The notes beneath the pieces were generated by a model that worked only from the letters and a program-made list of their open reading frames with translations, searched no databases and was not told the DNA's origin. From a virus: a DNA stretch of 62,076 nt. Below, piece after piece: positions 6,912-16,220 of this stretch. Both the position numbers and the translations under genes were made by a program. How positions within the stretch are numbered: position 1 is the stretch's first letter; each line of letters starts with the position of its first letter. The stretch is from positions 1-62,076 of the IMG/VR virus record IMGVR_UViG_3300028399_000007; one strand, written 5' to 3'.

Positions 6912-9290
6912 TCAAATTATCTTGTACGCGCCACTGCCATCTGCAAACGAAGCATTGGCTGATGCAATGATATAGCTGTACCGTTCCTTTTCCTCTGTCG
7001 TCGCCGATGAGTAGTCCACCATTGTACTAGGCCCTATAAAGGCGTAGCGTCCACTGAAATTCAGTACCTGTGCCCGGATACGATGTTTCTCCCTGTCAAC
7101 GATCTCAAAAGCCTCAATAGCCTGTACTTGCTGTAACTTGGCCGATCCGGTCACGTCCTGTTCACCTGTCTCAATATTAAATATAGACGATAATTCGATA
7201 TTATCATCCTTGTCATCGACCTCAAAAGTGATGGTTTTAGCGCCGTTCTCATAGTTGCGTATGATCCTGCTACCCAGTGAGATCGCTTGGGCTTGGCTGG
7301 TTAACCAACGTGATCGTATCTCGCGCACACGCTTTACCCCAAACTGATCCTTGCCTTCCTTACCAAGTTCAGTTTGTACGTATATAAACTTGTAATTATC
7401 TGAGCTATCGTCATCGACCAAGTTACGTTTTCCATGGTATATCCATATCTGAGATATGCGCTCACTATCGTTATCATCAATGACCAAGCTATCAAGCAAT
7501 ACGTGCCGATTGCGCACAATGTCGTTAACAGTTTCAGATCGCGTAGCTGGTGCCAGTACGTTTATTTTGATCAACTGGTTTGTATCATCCCACCAAAGAT
7601 CGATCATAAAATGTTCAGTTATCTCTTTTATAATATCAACGACACCTTCCGGCTCATGGATCGTGCCCGACAGGTTTTGCGTAGCCCACCTATCGCGTAC
7701 TAAATCCCATTGGTTCTTATCTATAAACCCACGTGGTATATCCGTATAGTTGATCAAAATATCATATAACGCATCAACAACATTGACACTGCTGTAAACA
7801 ACGCAATCTTGTACCAGTGTGGATATATCATGGTCTATGGCCGTTGTACCACCTACACCACGTGTGCAGTTTTTGAAGATACCGTATGCCGTGGAAGATT
7901 CAGCACTGACATAATCAACAAGCTCATCCTCAATGCGTATCCTGCCAGCCGACCCATAGACACCAAAAATTGACGATGTATTGACGTACAATGTGGAAGC
8001 ATTGGCGCTTACCGCCGCATATAAAACACCATCACTAGGTAACGGGATCCGCGCACGATCCTTGTCCGCCAAGTTCAAAATATCCTTGCCCATAACCGTT
8101 ACTCTGCCACGGCTATCAGGCCCTTTTATTTTGTCTATCGTGTAGTGGCGATTATGGAAGTCATACAATGAGAATCCTTGATCTGGATCGATGTACCCGG
8201 TACGCACACGCATGATCCGGCCAACATAGTAAGGGTTACGTGCCAATAATTTACCAAAAAATGTACCTTGGCTTGTGTCATAAGTGCGCGTCGATGCGTA
8301 AGGATCGATGCCACGATCATGGTGTACAAAATCACTTAATTGGATACTGAACGCACCGCGCTCCGATAATCCTTTACCCGGTTTGATCCGCGTAGGCGTG
8401 AAACTTGGCAAACCTTGTATAGCGGGAAACATCTCGAACCCGCCCGGTACATTGGATTGATTTGAACAAAAGCGATATATCTTGGGTACACCGCGTTCAA
8501 CGGTCGTATCAACTGCGGTTGCATGGTTGGCATTGCCTGAATAATCATCATAGACCATTGACGATACACGGTGAAAAGTCCAGTTACCGATCAATGTTGA
8601 CGTTATTGCACTGCCTATAAATTTTTGGTGATAAAGCGTATTGACTTCTGTTGTAGTCAATGCAGTGGCATAAATTTTTACACCGTCTATCAGGCCGTTC
8701 ATCGTATTAGCCGATGCCTGCGCACTGATTTCAAGTCTGCCATTTTTAGAAAATTGCCTGCCTGCAAAAGTACGCGATCCGCCGTGCTTGCCGTTTACAA
8801 AACAACGCATGGTAGATCCGTCATAGACGCCTACTACATGGTGCCAGTGGTATTTGATCAAATGATCACCGGGATGCGCAGATGCGGTTACTGCTGATGC
8901 AACGCCTGCGCTGACAATAGCAAATTTTGCGTGACTGCTTGAATCACAATAGAGCAGAAACCCATTACCTGATTCATTGTAGGCCACGACATAGTTACTG
9001 TCCTTGTGCTGGTTGATATTAACCCAAGCCTCGACAGTCACAACACCGGACACGATAGCCGACATAGACGAAACGTAGGCATAGCTCGATGATCCGTTAC
9101 AGCCTATAGCAAATATATTGTAGTTGGCCGTATCTTGACAGGTGTTGCGCGTATTGTAGCACTCACTGCCTGCTGCCAGTGATGCGTTGCACGGTATTTT
9201 TCCATAAACATTACTGCAACGATCAAGCGCCATTTCAAAAATGGTAAACGGCTGCCTGCCTATTTTTTTATTAAGTACATCGTGCGCCAT
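6912..9290 (-). CDS. Tail hub/tip protein with N-terminal Cys cluster and LamG-like domain
   Basis: 792 residues. Residues 20-60 hold a C-x8-C-x9-C-x6-C set (RCSNVYGKIPC, SECYNTRNTCQ) resembling the iron-sulphur site of lambda tail tip protein L. Residues about 60-230 form a LamG/concanavalin-like domain (VTVEAWVNI, WHHVVGVYDGS, GLIDGVKIY). The remainder is a beta-rich hub region (residues about 280-770). It probably builds the tail tip, with the LamG insert binding host glycan. Confidence 0.75.
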   Translation of the reverse strand: MAHDVLNKKIGRQPFTIFEMALDRCSNVYGKIPCNASLAAGSECYNTRNTCQDTANYNIFAIGCNGSSSYAYVSSMSAIVSGVVTVEAWVNINQHKDSNYVVAYNESGNGFLLYCDSSSHAKFAIVSAGVASAVTASAHPGDHLIKYHWHHVVGVYDGSTMRCFVNGKHGGSRTFAGRQFSKNGRLEISAQASANTMNGLIDGVKIYATALTTTEVNTLYHQKFIGSAITSTLIGNWTFHRVSSMVYDDYSGNANHATAVDTTVERGVPKIYRFCSNQSNVPGGFEMFPAIQGLPSFTPTRIKPGKGLSERGAFSIQLSDFVHHDRGIDPYASTRTYDTSQGTFFGKLLARNPYYVGRIMRVRTGYIDPDQGFSLYDFHNRHYTIDKIKGPDSRGRVTVMGKDILNLADKDRARIPLPSDGVLYAAVSANASTLYVNTSSIFGVYGSAGRIRIEDELVDYVSAESSTAYGIFKNCTRGVGGTTAIDHDISTLVQDCVVYSSVNVVDALYDILINYTDIPRGFIDKNQWDLVRDRWATQNLSGTIHEPEGVVDIIKEITEHFMIDLWWDDTNQLIKINVLAPATRSETVNDIVRNRHVLLDSLVIDDNDSERISQIWIYHGKRNLVDDDSSDNYKFIYVQTELGKEGKDQFGVKRVREIRSRWLTSQAQAISLGSRIIRNYENGAKTITFEVDDKDDNIELSSIFNIETGEQDVTGSAKLQQVQAIEAFEIVDREKHRIRAQVLNFSGRYAFIGPSTMVDYSSATTEEKERYSYIIASANASFADGSGAYKII

Positions 9291-10058
9291 TTACTTGTCC
9301 AACATCCTTACATTCAAATCAGCACGCATCAAAGTTGTATCACTATAGCGCGGCGGCCTGATCCCGCGCCGTCCTTCGATCCAGCAAAACGCGGATTCAG
9401 CCGGGTAATTCTCCATATCCCATGAAAAGAAAAACGGTTTTGTCTCAGCGTGCTCAAAAAACGGGTTTAAGGTATTACGCACCCAATCAGGATCTAATAA
9501 CTGCAATCCGATCCGTGTCTCTAGTGCTTGGTACTTGACTGATCTACCAAGCAACAAGCCCGTATCACTGATATTAGTATTGTACCGCGATCCCCCTGCC
9601 ATACCCGGCGGCACAAAGCCTTTATCAAGGCCACGTGGTATAGATAAAACGTTACCTATTGATACACAGGTCAAAAAGGTTGAAACCGTGCAACTGGCTA
9701 TACTGATCCGCCAGTAAGGTTGTATCGTTGACGACCATACTTTGAAAATAACCGGATCATCCGTATCAGGCGTGATCGTAGATGTGGCATTAGTCCAATC
9801 TGTACCTGTCGATCCATATTGGAAGGTAACACGTGATCCCTTACTGCCCAGATTGTGCCTGAAAATAGCACCATAGGAACACGTTACACCGCCGCTAATA
9901 TATGCCTGTAAATTCTGCGTGCCAGTGCTGGCAGGCTGCCAAAAATCATAAGGTGCCCAGTCATAGGCGTTTTCTTTAGGACCAGCGACAGATTCAGCCG
10001 ATGCAGATACAACGGCACTGGTGTAGATATTGTGATAACCGAAACGTGGTGTGCTCAT
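9291..10058 (-). CDS. Distal tail protein
   Basis: 255 residues between tape measure and hub genes. Its ends abut or overlap both neighbours. The beta-rich sequence and the C-terminal pattern (KPFFFSWDMENYP, FCWIEGRRGI, LNVRMLDK) fit distal tail or minor tail proteins of siphoviruses. The exact family was not identified. Confidence 0.65.
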   Translation of the reverse strand: MSTPRFGYHNIYTSAVVSASAESVAGPKENAYDWAPYDFWQPASTGTQNLQAYISGGVTCSYGAIFRHNLGSKGSRVTFQYGSTGTDWTNATSTITPDTDDPVIFKVWSSTIQPYWRISIASCTVSTFLTCVSIGNVLSIPRGLDKGFVPPGMAGGSRYNTNISDTGLLLGRSVKYQALETRIGLQLLDPDWVRNTLNPFFEHAETKPFFFSWDMENYPAESAFCWIEGRRGIRPPRYSDTTLMRADLNVRMLDK

Positions 10059-12550
10059 ACCCTGATCTCCACGCCATCACCGATCTCTTCATTGATCCGC
10101 CTGATCAAATTGCGCACAGCGGCTTTTGAGATCAGTTCATCATCATCGCCAAGATTGACGCTAACTTGTGTCTGCTGCTGCGCCTGCACATTTTGCGGGG
10201 CTAGCGGCTGGTTAGGTACTTGGGTAACAGGTGGCGCGGCGGATGTGACCAAGGATGGCACGGCACCACCACCAAAGGACTGCGATTTTATAGCATTGAC
10301 ATTGGCAAACCCGGCGGCGGCTACCAGTGCTGCCATAGGCGGGCCTATGATCGGTCCTAGTTCCCATGCTTTGTTCATGCCTTCATAAGTGCTGATAATA
10401 GCATTGGCAATACTGGCCGCTTTGTTTATCTCGAACGCGGTTTTGTTGTACCTAGCAATACCTGACGTTAGTGACGTTAGTTCGCCAATGATAAATTTAC
10501 TTTTCTGGCGTAAGTTAAGCTCTTCAAATTTACGCCGTTGCAGGATCCCCTGTGCTTCCAAGTGACCTAATCTAGCTTGGTGCCTTAGTTCAAGTTCCTC
10601 CCGCTGCTTCAAAAATTCTTCCTCAAGCAAAAGCATAGCCTCATTGGCCGCCATAGCCTGCGCCATGGTGCCCTCGGCAGTGATATTCTCAAGCTCCATG
10701 CGGCGATTACGGTAGTCCAGTTCCAATTTTTCCAGATCGGTAAGGAACATCCGCCGTGTTTCAAGGATCAAGCGATCACGTTCTTCTGATAGTCGCAGTT
10801 CCTCTTTAGGATCGAGCGCACCCCCACCACCTGCCTCATCAGGCGCACCGGGTACGGCGGCACCGGGCGCTGACTTGGGCTTCTGTAAATCTTCTATTTT
10901 CTTTTTAAGTTCATCAATGACAGATACAAGCAATCGTGCTTCTTCTGCTAATTTTTGGAACCTTGACTGTGCTACGGAAGCCTGTGACACATCACCTGCA
11001 GCCTGCAACCTGTTCATGCGTATAGCCGCTTCTTCAAGCTCAGTGGAAAGTTCCTTGTATTGATCAGTAAGTTCCTTTAATTCTTCGGTAGCGGCGTTTA
11101 GTTGCAACGCCTGCTGATTGCCCTGCAATTCAAGCAATCTGGTATTTAAGTCTTTTACTGACCGCTGTGCTGCATCGGCACTGTCTCCAAATGAGAACAA
11201 TGCCGTAGCGCCTAGCAGTACCAGCCCACCGGGGCCGCCCAAGAACGCTAACAGGCCACGCAATCCTACCAGTGAGGCACGCAGTATTGACGCACGCTGC
11301 TGTGCTGCTGTAAGGCGCGTAGCAAACAGTAGGGCATTCCTGCCAGCGATCAAGAACGATGTGCCAATAGAAGCTATTAATGGACCTAAGAAACGTGCAG
11401 CACTGAAAGCCAACAAGGCTTTTAAGGCACTGCCTATAAGTCCTATGTTATCTTTTATTACAAATGTCAGTTTGCTAATAGACTGCACAAATCCACGTAG
11501 TGCGTCAGTGTCACCAAATATCTCAATCTTCAACTCTTCTAATGCGCTGCCTAGTCGTTTCAAATCGCCTTCAAGATTGTCAAAATTTGTTTGTGCCTGT
11601 ACAAATGCAGTGTTTGTGCCTTCTAACTGTTCGGCAAGCTCTGCTACTGAGTCTGCTTCTGCTACAAGTTGTTGCGCAACAACAACGGCACGCAAACCAA
11701 ACATTTTATTAAGCTCATCGACAGATAAATTCATGGCACGTAAATTTTGCAGCGCCTTTGTTAGCCCTACTACTGACGGCTTCAAATTTTTGTTAGTAGA
11801 TGATTCAAGACGCAACAATACGTTTCTTAGGCCAGTGCCAGCGTCACTGCCTTTTATTGCGATCTTTGCAAGTTGTTGAATAATGGAATTTGTCTCTTCA
11901 AAAGATATGCCCATTGACGCGGCTACCGTACCAGCCAAGCGCATAGCCTCTGCCGTTTCAGTTATCTCAGACGCACCCAGCCTAGCACCTTCTGCCATAA
12001 CATTTATAAAACGATTTGCCTGTTCAGCACCAGCGCCAAATTGATTTAGTGCACCGCCCAATGCCCTAGCAGCATCAGGTAATGATATGCCAGCGGCCTC
12101 AGCCAAGGTAACGGCGCTTTGTGTTACTTGTCTTAGTGCTTCAACGTTTTCAAGCAGATCAGGTTTAGCACTGGCGATTAACTTAAATGCTTCCGCAGCC
12201 TGCGATGCAGATAATGTAGTAGCCGCGCCCATTTCACGCGCAGCATCGCGCAGAAACTCCAGATCCCTACCAGTAGCTCCAGTTATAGCTGATAGATTTG
12301 AAATAGATTTTTCAAATCCTATTACCGTGTTTATAGAATCGCGCAGTATTAGACCGGCACCCAAACTACCGATTAATGTTCTTACTGAGAAAAGGGATTT
12401 TTTAAGACGATCAAATGCTGTGCTAGCACGGCCAACAGACTGCTCGGCGCGTGTCGCCATGCGATTCAAGCGATCCTCTATGCGCCTTATGCCGCTTTCA
12501 GATCGCTTGGGATCGATCTCAATGCCAAGTTCAGCTATTTCTGTTGCCAT
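10055..12550 (-). CDS. Tape measure protein
   Basis: 831 residues. TP901-type core near residues 60-330 (AAREMGAATTLSASQAAEAF, SLPDAARALGGALNQF), hydrophobic alanine/leucine segments near 380-460, then long charged coiled coils (480-700). It sets tail length and enters the tail lumen; at about 1.5 angstrom per residue this predicts a tail near 120 nm. It overlaps the chaperone extension by 20 bases. Confidence 0.92.
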   Translation of the reverse strand: MATEIAELGIEIDPKRSESGIRRIEDRLNRMATRAEQSVGRASTAFDRLKKSLFSVRTLIGSLGAGLILRDSINTVIGFEKSISNLSAITGATGRDLEFLRDAAREMGAATTLSASQAAEAFKLIASAKPDLLENVEALRQVTQSAVTLAEAAGISLPDAARALGGALNQFGAGAEQANRFINVMAEGARLGASEITETAEAMRLAGTVAASMGISFEETNSIIQQLAKIAIKGSDAGTGLRNVLLRLESSTNKNLKPSVVGLTKALQNLRAMNLSVDELNKMFGLRAVVVAQQLVAEADSVAELAEQLEGTNTAFVQAQTNFDNLEGDLKRLGSALEELKIEIFGDTDALRGFVQSISKLTFVIKDNIGLIGSALKALLAFSAARFLGPLIASIGTSFLIAGRNALLFATRLTAAQQRASILRASLVGLRGLLAFLGGPGGLVLLGATALFSFGDSADAAQRSVKDLNTRLLELQGNQQALQLNAATEELKELTDQYKELSTELEEAAIRMNRLQAAGDVSQASVAQSRFQKLAEEARLLVSVIDELKKKIEDLQKPKSAPGAAVPGAPDEAGGGGALDPKEELRLSEERDRLILETRRMFLTDLEKLELDYRNRRMELENITAEGTMAQAMAANEAMLLLEEEFLKQREELELRHQARLGHLEAQGILQRRKFEELNLRQKSKFIIGELTSLTSGIARYNKTAFEINKAASIANAIISTYEGMNKAWELGPIIGPPMAALVAAAGFANVNAIKSQSFGGGAVPSLVTSAAPPVTQVPNQPLAPQNVQAQQQTQVSVNLGDDDELISKAAVRNLIRRINEEIGDGVEIRV

Positions 12551-12851
12551 TTTTCAACTTGGCTTTATGTTGATTTACGTTCTCATCGACAAACGCATGA
12601 TCCATTTTACGCAGTAGGAATACAAATTCTTCTACATCGTCAATGCCGTACAAATCACAATAAGCCTTGATCTCCGTCAGTGGTATGTAAGAAAAACTAT
12701 CCGCCCTACTACATGACAATATATTGAAAGCATCGACGATATAGGACAAATCTTCAAAGTATTCAGGCTTGTCCTGCAATGCTTGTGGCATTTTTCCGGT
12801 ATCCTCATAGATGCCTTCAAGAAATTCTATATGCTCCCCCCATTGCGCCAC
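12531..12851 (-). CDS. Tail assembly chaperone, frameshift-extension (T-like) part
   Basis: 106 codons open from GTG 12851, but read most plausibly as the -1 frameshift extension of the 13267 gene. The A-AAA-AAC slip at 12872-12878 joins the frames as S-A-K-K-L-A-N-F-V-R-W before this segment. The fused protein chaperones the tape measure during tail assembly, as lambda G-T does. Confidence 0.85.
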   Translation of the reverse strand: MAQWGEHIEFLEGIYEDTGKMPQALQDKPEYFEDLSYIVDAFNILSCSRADSFSYIPLTEIKAYCDLYGIDDVEEFVFLLRKMDHAFVDENVNQHKAKLKNGNRNS

Positions 12852-12868
12852 CCAACGGACGAAGTTAG

Positions 12869-13267
12869 CTAGTTTTTTGCCGATTCCTCCAGTTCTTCCT
12901 GTTGATAGACCTCCATATCAGACGCAAGTGATACGACAAGCTCCCTGAAATCCTTGTAGGACGGATCTGAAAGGATCTGGTAAGCCCGTTCCTCGCTATA
13001 AGGCACGGGTTCACCATTTTCCTCAAGGCCACTCCAACCCAGTAACACAGATTTTGCAATGGCCTTGTTTAGCAGTTCCTCGACAACCTCATCACTTAGC
13101 GTGTTGTTACGGATCATAGCCTTGTAAGGCTTCATCAAAATCTTGAGATGGTTACGGTATGCACTATTGCCAAGTCTTGCCAATTTTAGTTGCGTACCAT
13201 TTCCAACTTCTACCCAAGTACCCTCCTCTTCTAGTTTTCTATTGGTTTTGAAATCTGAAAGATCCAT
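12869..13267 (-). CDS. Tail assembly chaperone (G-like)
   Basis: 132 residues between tail tube and tape measure genes. Mainly helical and acidic at the end (EEELEESAKN region). Stop TAG 12869-12871 follows directly on the slippery heptamer, so some ribosomes extend into the 12531-12851 frame. Together the two parts encode a fusion of about 245 residues. Confidence 0.85.
   Translation of the reverse strand: MDLSDFKTNRKLEEEGTWVEVGNGTQLKLARLGNSAYRNHLKILMKPYKAMIRNNTLSDEVVEELLNKAIAKSVLLGWSGLEENGEPVPYSEERAYQILSDPSYKDFRELVVSLASDMEVYQQEELEESAKN
12872..12878 (-). promoter_or_regulatory. -1 ribosomal frameshift site A-AAA-AAC
   Basis: The heptamer is in the correct zero-frame phase (GCA AAA AAC TAG), with the stop immediately after it. 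Slipping back one base gives an open frame continuous with the downstream chaperone part. This matches the X-XXY-YYZ rule and the conserved position seen in siphovirus chaperone genes. Confidence 0.88.
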
Positions 13268-13281
13268 AACTACCTCTTATG

Positions 13282-14472
13282 TTAATCTAGAATATCGAAT
13301 TGAATAGCATAGGTGCCGGTATCGTCAATGTAAGCACCCCAGCTAAAGTCCTGCATAATATCTGCATTACCTCCACCAGCCGCAACGTTGCCTTCTGTTA
13401 GTCGGACATTAGGGATTGTGATAATAATACTCTGTCCATCAGCGTCATCAACTTGGAAACGCAAAAGTGTGCTAGTGCCGTTCACAAATTTATTAAGCAC
13501 ATCATTGTTTTCAAAGTACGCTGATAGCGATCCAGTAACTTCACAACGACCTGTTGCAACACCAGCCAGTTGATCACTGCCAACCTTGTCCTGTTCACGT
13601 GGGTTATTGGCAAGTTCAATAGAGATGCTTTTGAACACGATACCACTGATCGTTTCACCACCTTCCCATATCCTGCCTACGTTGCCGCTAGCATTCATCA
13701 CGCTGTTGTTACTAGCCGGGGTAGTAGTGCTGGCTATGGTTGCACTGGTAACAGTGATGCCTTTACCCGTAAACGAGAAACTACCAGTCAGGATCGCACG
13801 TGATTCGATATTGAGCGACATACTGCCAACACGCATACCGGGGAATTGGTGTACCGCACTTGCCACGTCCTGAAACTGTTTCTCAATCGTGTAGCTTTTT
13901 GGTGTGGTACCATTGCGTGCCATCTTTCCTTGCATACGTGTAGAAGCAGCAAACACCTCACTGGTAAATGATGCTGCATTGCCGCTGCTAGCATCCGCCA
14001 AAAACGCAACATAGCCGCCACCACCTAGGGAACTTACATGAGTGACACGGTAATCACCGTCATTTGAAGATGTGGTAGCGTTTTTGACACGGATAAACTG
14101 ACCTGACACTAGTGCCACAAGTGCCGAATTATCTGCTTGGATGTGTGCGCCTGAGAACCGCGCTGAGGCGACGTTTGTGCTAACTATGGTATTGGTAAAC
14201 GTATCCTGTAGCGCACCCTCTATGAACGCATCCCAGTCTGAAAACCGCATCTCAAAGCCAATGTCACCGCTGGCACCGCCACCTACTTTGATAATGTCCT
14301 CTACATTGCGATCAGCGCGGATCGTTTCAGACGTGACGGTATTAATGTCTGATTTAAGGCTTTCAGATGTAATAGGCAATACTTTCATATTGGGGCCGGA
14401 CGGCGTGGTGCCCCAAGTCGTCTCTTCTACAAAAGAAACTTGTGTACGGTTTGAATCTGCAAAATTTGACAT
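13282..14472 (-). CDS. Major tail (tube) protein
   Basis: 396 residues, beta-rich, starting SNFADSNRTQVSFVEETTWG, a typical opening for tail tube proteins (repeat of VxExxWG-TP). It lies between tail terminator and chaperone genes. The length suggests an extra decoration domain; residues 75-180 include a compact beta-rich insertion. The ribosome site is held in a hairpin (14477-14508). Confidence 0.85.
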   Translation of the reverse strand: MSNFADSNRTQVSFVEETTWGTTPSGPNMKVLPITSESLKSDINTVTSETIRADRNVEDIIKVGGGASGDIGFEMRFSDWDAFIEGALQDTFTNTIVSTNVASARFSGAHIQADNSALVALVSGQFIRVKNATTSSNDGDYRVTHVSSLGGGGYVAFLADASSGNAASFTSEVFAASTRMQGKMARNGTTPKSYTIEKQFQDVASAVHQFPGMRVGSMSLNIESRAILTGSFSFTGKGITVTSATIASTTTPASNNSVMNASGNVGRIWEGGETISGIVFKSISIELANNPREQDKVGSDQLAGVATGRCEVTGSLSAYFENNDVLNKFVNGTSTLLRFQVDDADGQSIIITIPNVRLTEGNVAAGGGNADIMQDFSWGAYIDDTGTYAIQFDILD

Positions 14473-14476
14473 TGTG

Positions 14477-14508
14477 CTCCCCCTGAAAAGTCAGTATGTC
14501 CGGGGGAG
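14477..14508 (-). promoter_or_regulatory. Hairpin sequestering the tail tube ribosome site
   Basis: On the minus strand CTCCCCC (14508-14502) pairs perfectly with GGGGGAG (14483-14477), which is the Shine-Dalgarno of the tail tube gene, four bases before ATG 14472. The loop is 18 nt. It may time or adjust translation of this abundant protein. Confidence 0.55.
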
Positions 14509-14585
14509 GCGATTGGTGCGAGGCGTTTGAGCGAGGCTAACCAGCGTGCCCGGTTTTTGTAAGTATATGCACTATATGACTACTG

Positions 14586-14699
14586 TCAAGGTTGATCCTT
14601 TTCATCATCCTGTTTTTCAAGCCAAGTTTCCCATGCCTTGATCATGCCTTTGAAAAGGCGGATCAACGTCTCATGCAATACACGTGTAGCGGGTTTCAT
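14586..14699 (-). CDS. 37-residue protein downstream of tail terminator
   Basis: ATG 14699 overlaps the stop of the preceding gene (ATGA). The peptide is a basic amphipathic helix followed by an acidic tail (ETLIRLFKGMIKAWETWLEK, QDDEKDQP). No family known. The coupling and the continuous reading frame suggest it is translated. Confidence 0.5.
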   Translation of the reverse strand: MKPATRVLHETLIRLFKGMIKAWETWLEKQDDEKDQP

Positions 14700-15094
14700 G
14701 CACTGTAAACACCGTCCCAGTAAAATGGGATGCTAAGGATCATCATATACCACCCATCTTTCAGGATCCCTGTGCTAAGTGACGCCTCCCTGCAAGTGAT
14801 GCCGTTGAATTGTTTATCACGGAAAATATCAGCCAATAAATCAGCGTTTTCCCTTATTTCCTTGGTACCTGTATTTTCTGGTGAATACAAAGAAATTGAT
14901 ATTGTGCCGCTAACGCGATGCACACCGGGATTGCCTATATTGACGCGCCGCACGTCATCCTCGAATATGCGTAAACTGATCCACGATTGATCTTTAGGTG
15001 GCGTAAACGGCACGTTATCATACGCAATTTGCGTTAGCGCCCAATTGCTATCCAGACGTTTTTCTATGTCTCTACGCGCTGTAGCAAAGCTCAT
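14696..15094 (-). CDS. Tail terminator protein (DUF4128-like)
   Basis: 132 residues. MSFATARRDIEKRLDSNW and the IRENADLLADIFRDKQFNG and GWYMMILSIPFYWDG patterns match tail terminators, which cap the tube and join tail to head. It sits between the gp10-like protein and the tail tube. Confidence 0.75.
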   Translation of the reverse strand: MSFATARRDIEKRLDSNWALTQIAYDNVPFTPPKDQSWISLRIFEDDVRRVNIGNPGVHRVSGTISISLYSPENTGTKEIRENADLLADIFRDKQFNGITCREASLSTGILKDGWYMMILSIPFYWDGVYSA

Positions 15095-15528
15095 TTCAAT
15101 GCACCTATTGCGTCATCGAGGTACAATCGTATCACGTTCATAGTACGTTGCACCATTTCCCCCTTGTCAGGTTGTTTGAACGTGATCCCTTCACGCGGGT
15201 ATTCCAAGTAAACTATGTACGGCAGATTATTTGTAACAAAAAACTTGGGTAGGTCATCACCCGCGCCTAATGACACTGGTGGCGCAGGCGGATCAGGCAA
15301 GCGCGTACCTTTGGGCGGCTTATCAGGGTAACTAGAATCGATCTCATTTGCAGTAATGTTCCAGCTAGCCCGTGCCCAACCCGTATCAACCGGCGTTTTT
15401 TCTACAACACTTTCAAAAGCCTTAAATGCAGTTAACTTGGCAACTGTGCCGACGTTAATTGACGCCAGTTTAGCAAATTCCTTGATCTTGGCAGAAAATT
15501 CCTTTTTGTTGGTTATGCGCATAACCAT
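15091..15528 (-). CDS. HK97 gp10-like head-tail joining protein
   Basis: 145 residues from ATG 15528 (AGGAAG site, one base after the preceding stop). VEKTPVDTGWARASWNI is the hallmark of HK97 gp10-like tail components, and YIVYLEYP follows as expected. Role: completing the neck between connector and tail terminator. Confidence 0.85.
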   Translation of the reverse strand: MVMRITNKKEFSAKIKEFAKLASINVGTVAKLTAFKAFESVVEKTPVDTGWARASWNITANEIDSSYPDKPPKGTRLPDPPAPPVSLGAGDDLPKFFVTNNLPYIVYLEYPREGITFKQPDKGEMVQRTMNVIRLYLDDAIGALK

Positions 15529-15529
15529 G

Positions 15530-15904
15530 TTATGACTTCCTAAGTTGCAGATCCCAAATAGCACCTACTGGATCTTGCTTAATATCGACAACAGCATAAG
15601 CAACACTAGCGCCAGCTTCAACCAGTTCTATACGATCATGCAGTTCCGGTACTACCGGCAAACTGGATTGTGGAAACAAAAGTTTCAAATCAGTTGGCAG
15701 TATCTTCTCATTATCAATCTGAAATGATTTGTATTTTGAAAAAATACCGCTGACTGCATAAACACTGTTTTGATCGTTGACTGCGCCAGCCGATACATTG
15801 TACACCGTAGAAACTTTAGCGTAGTAACTAAAGTCCTTTGGTATATCGCCAACGGCGTTAAAAACCGTCTTGGCTGCGTTGCGCAATGTATCAGCCAATC
15901 CCAT
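15530..15904 (-). CDS. Head-tail connector (stopper-like) protein
   Basis: 124 residues in the connector block between the 16218 gene and the gp10-like protein. Beta-rich, with features such as ELHDRIELVEAGASVAYAVV typical of head closure proteins (HK97 gp9/SPP1 gp16 type). Assigned from gene order and fold pattern, not from a firm family match. Confidence 0.55.
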   Translation of the reverse strand: MGLADTLRNAAKTVFNAVGDIPKDFSYYAKVSTVYNVSAGAVNDQNSVYAVSGIFSKYKSFQIDNEKILPTDLKLLFPQSSLPVVPELHDRIELVEAGASVAYAVVDIKQDPVGAIWDLQLRKS

Positions 15905-16218
15905 CAGGGACCTACCTTAATACGAAGTTTTTGTTTCCATCGCCTGCTATTAGGTGCAGGCGTGAAAATTTTACTGGTTAATGTGTAACTTGTATTTGCA
16001 TTGCCGACACTAGGCTCTACCCATATAACAGTTTTAGTGCCGTTCACTTTCGATGATGAAATAGATAAGGCACTTGGCGTTACTGACCATACCGCACTTG
16101 CAATAGTATCACTAACTTCTGCCAAGAAAGCAGACCATTCAACTGTAGGCGCGAATCGTGTGCCGGGCAGCACATTCCAGTACGGTACGCCGTCTGAATC
16201 AACTTTTATGCTGCTCAT
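15904..16218 (-). CDS. Small virion protein, fibre- or Ig-like
   Basis: 104 residues, rich in serine, threonine and valine (SSIKVDSDGVPYWNVLPGTR, SVTPSALSISSSKVNGTKT), the composition of a small immunoglobulin-like or adhesin domain. Its stop shares a base with the next start. Probably exposed on the neck or capsid. Confidence 0.5.
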   Translation of the reverse strand: MSSIKVDSDGVPYWNVLPGTRFAPTVEWSAFLAEVSDTIASAVWSVTPSALSISSSKVNGTKTVIWVEPSVGNANTSYTLTSKIFTPAPNSRRWKQKLRIKVGP

Positions 16219-16220
16219 GG

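Noticed and set aside
11118-11879. 253-codon plus-strand frame opposite the tape measure
   Set aside because: Antisense shadow of a confident tape measure gene; serine/alanine-rich artefact composition, no ribosome site and no supporting context.
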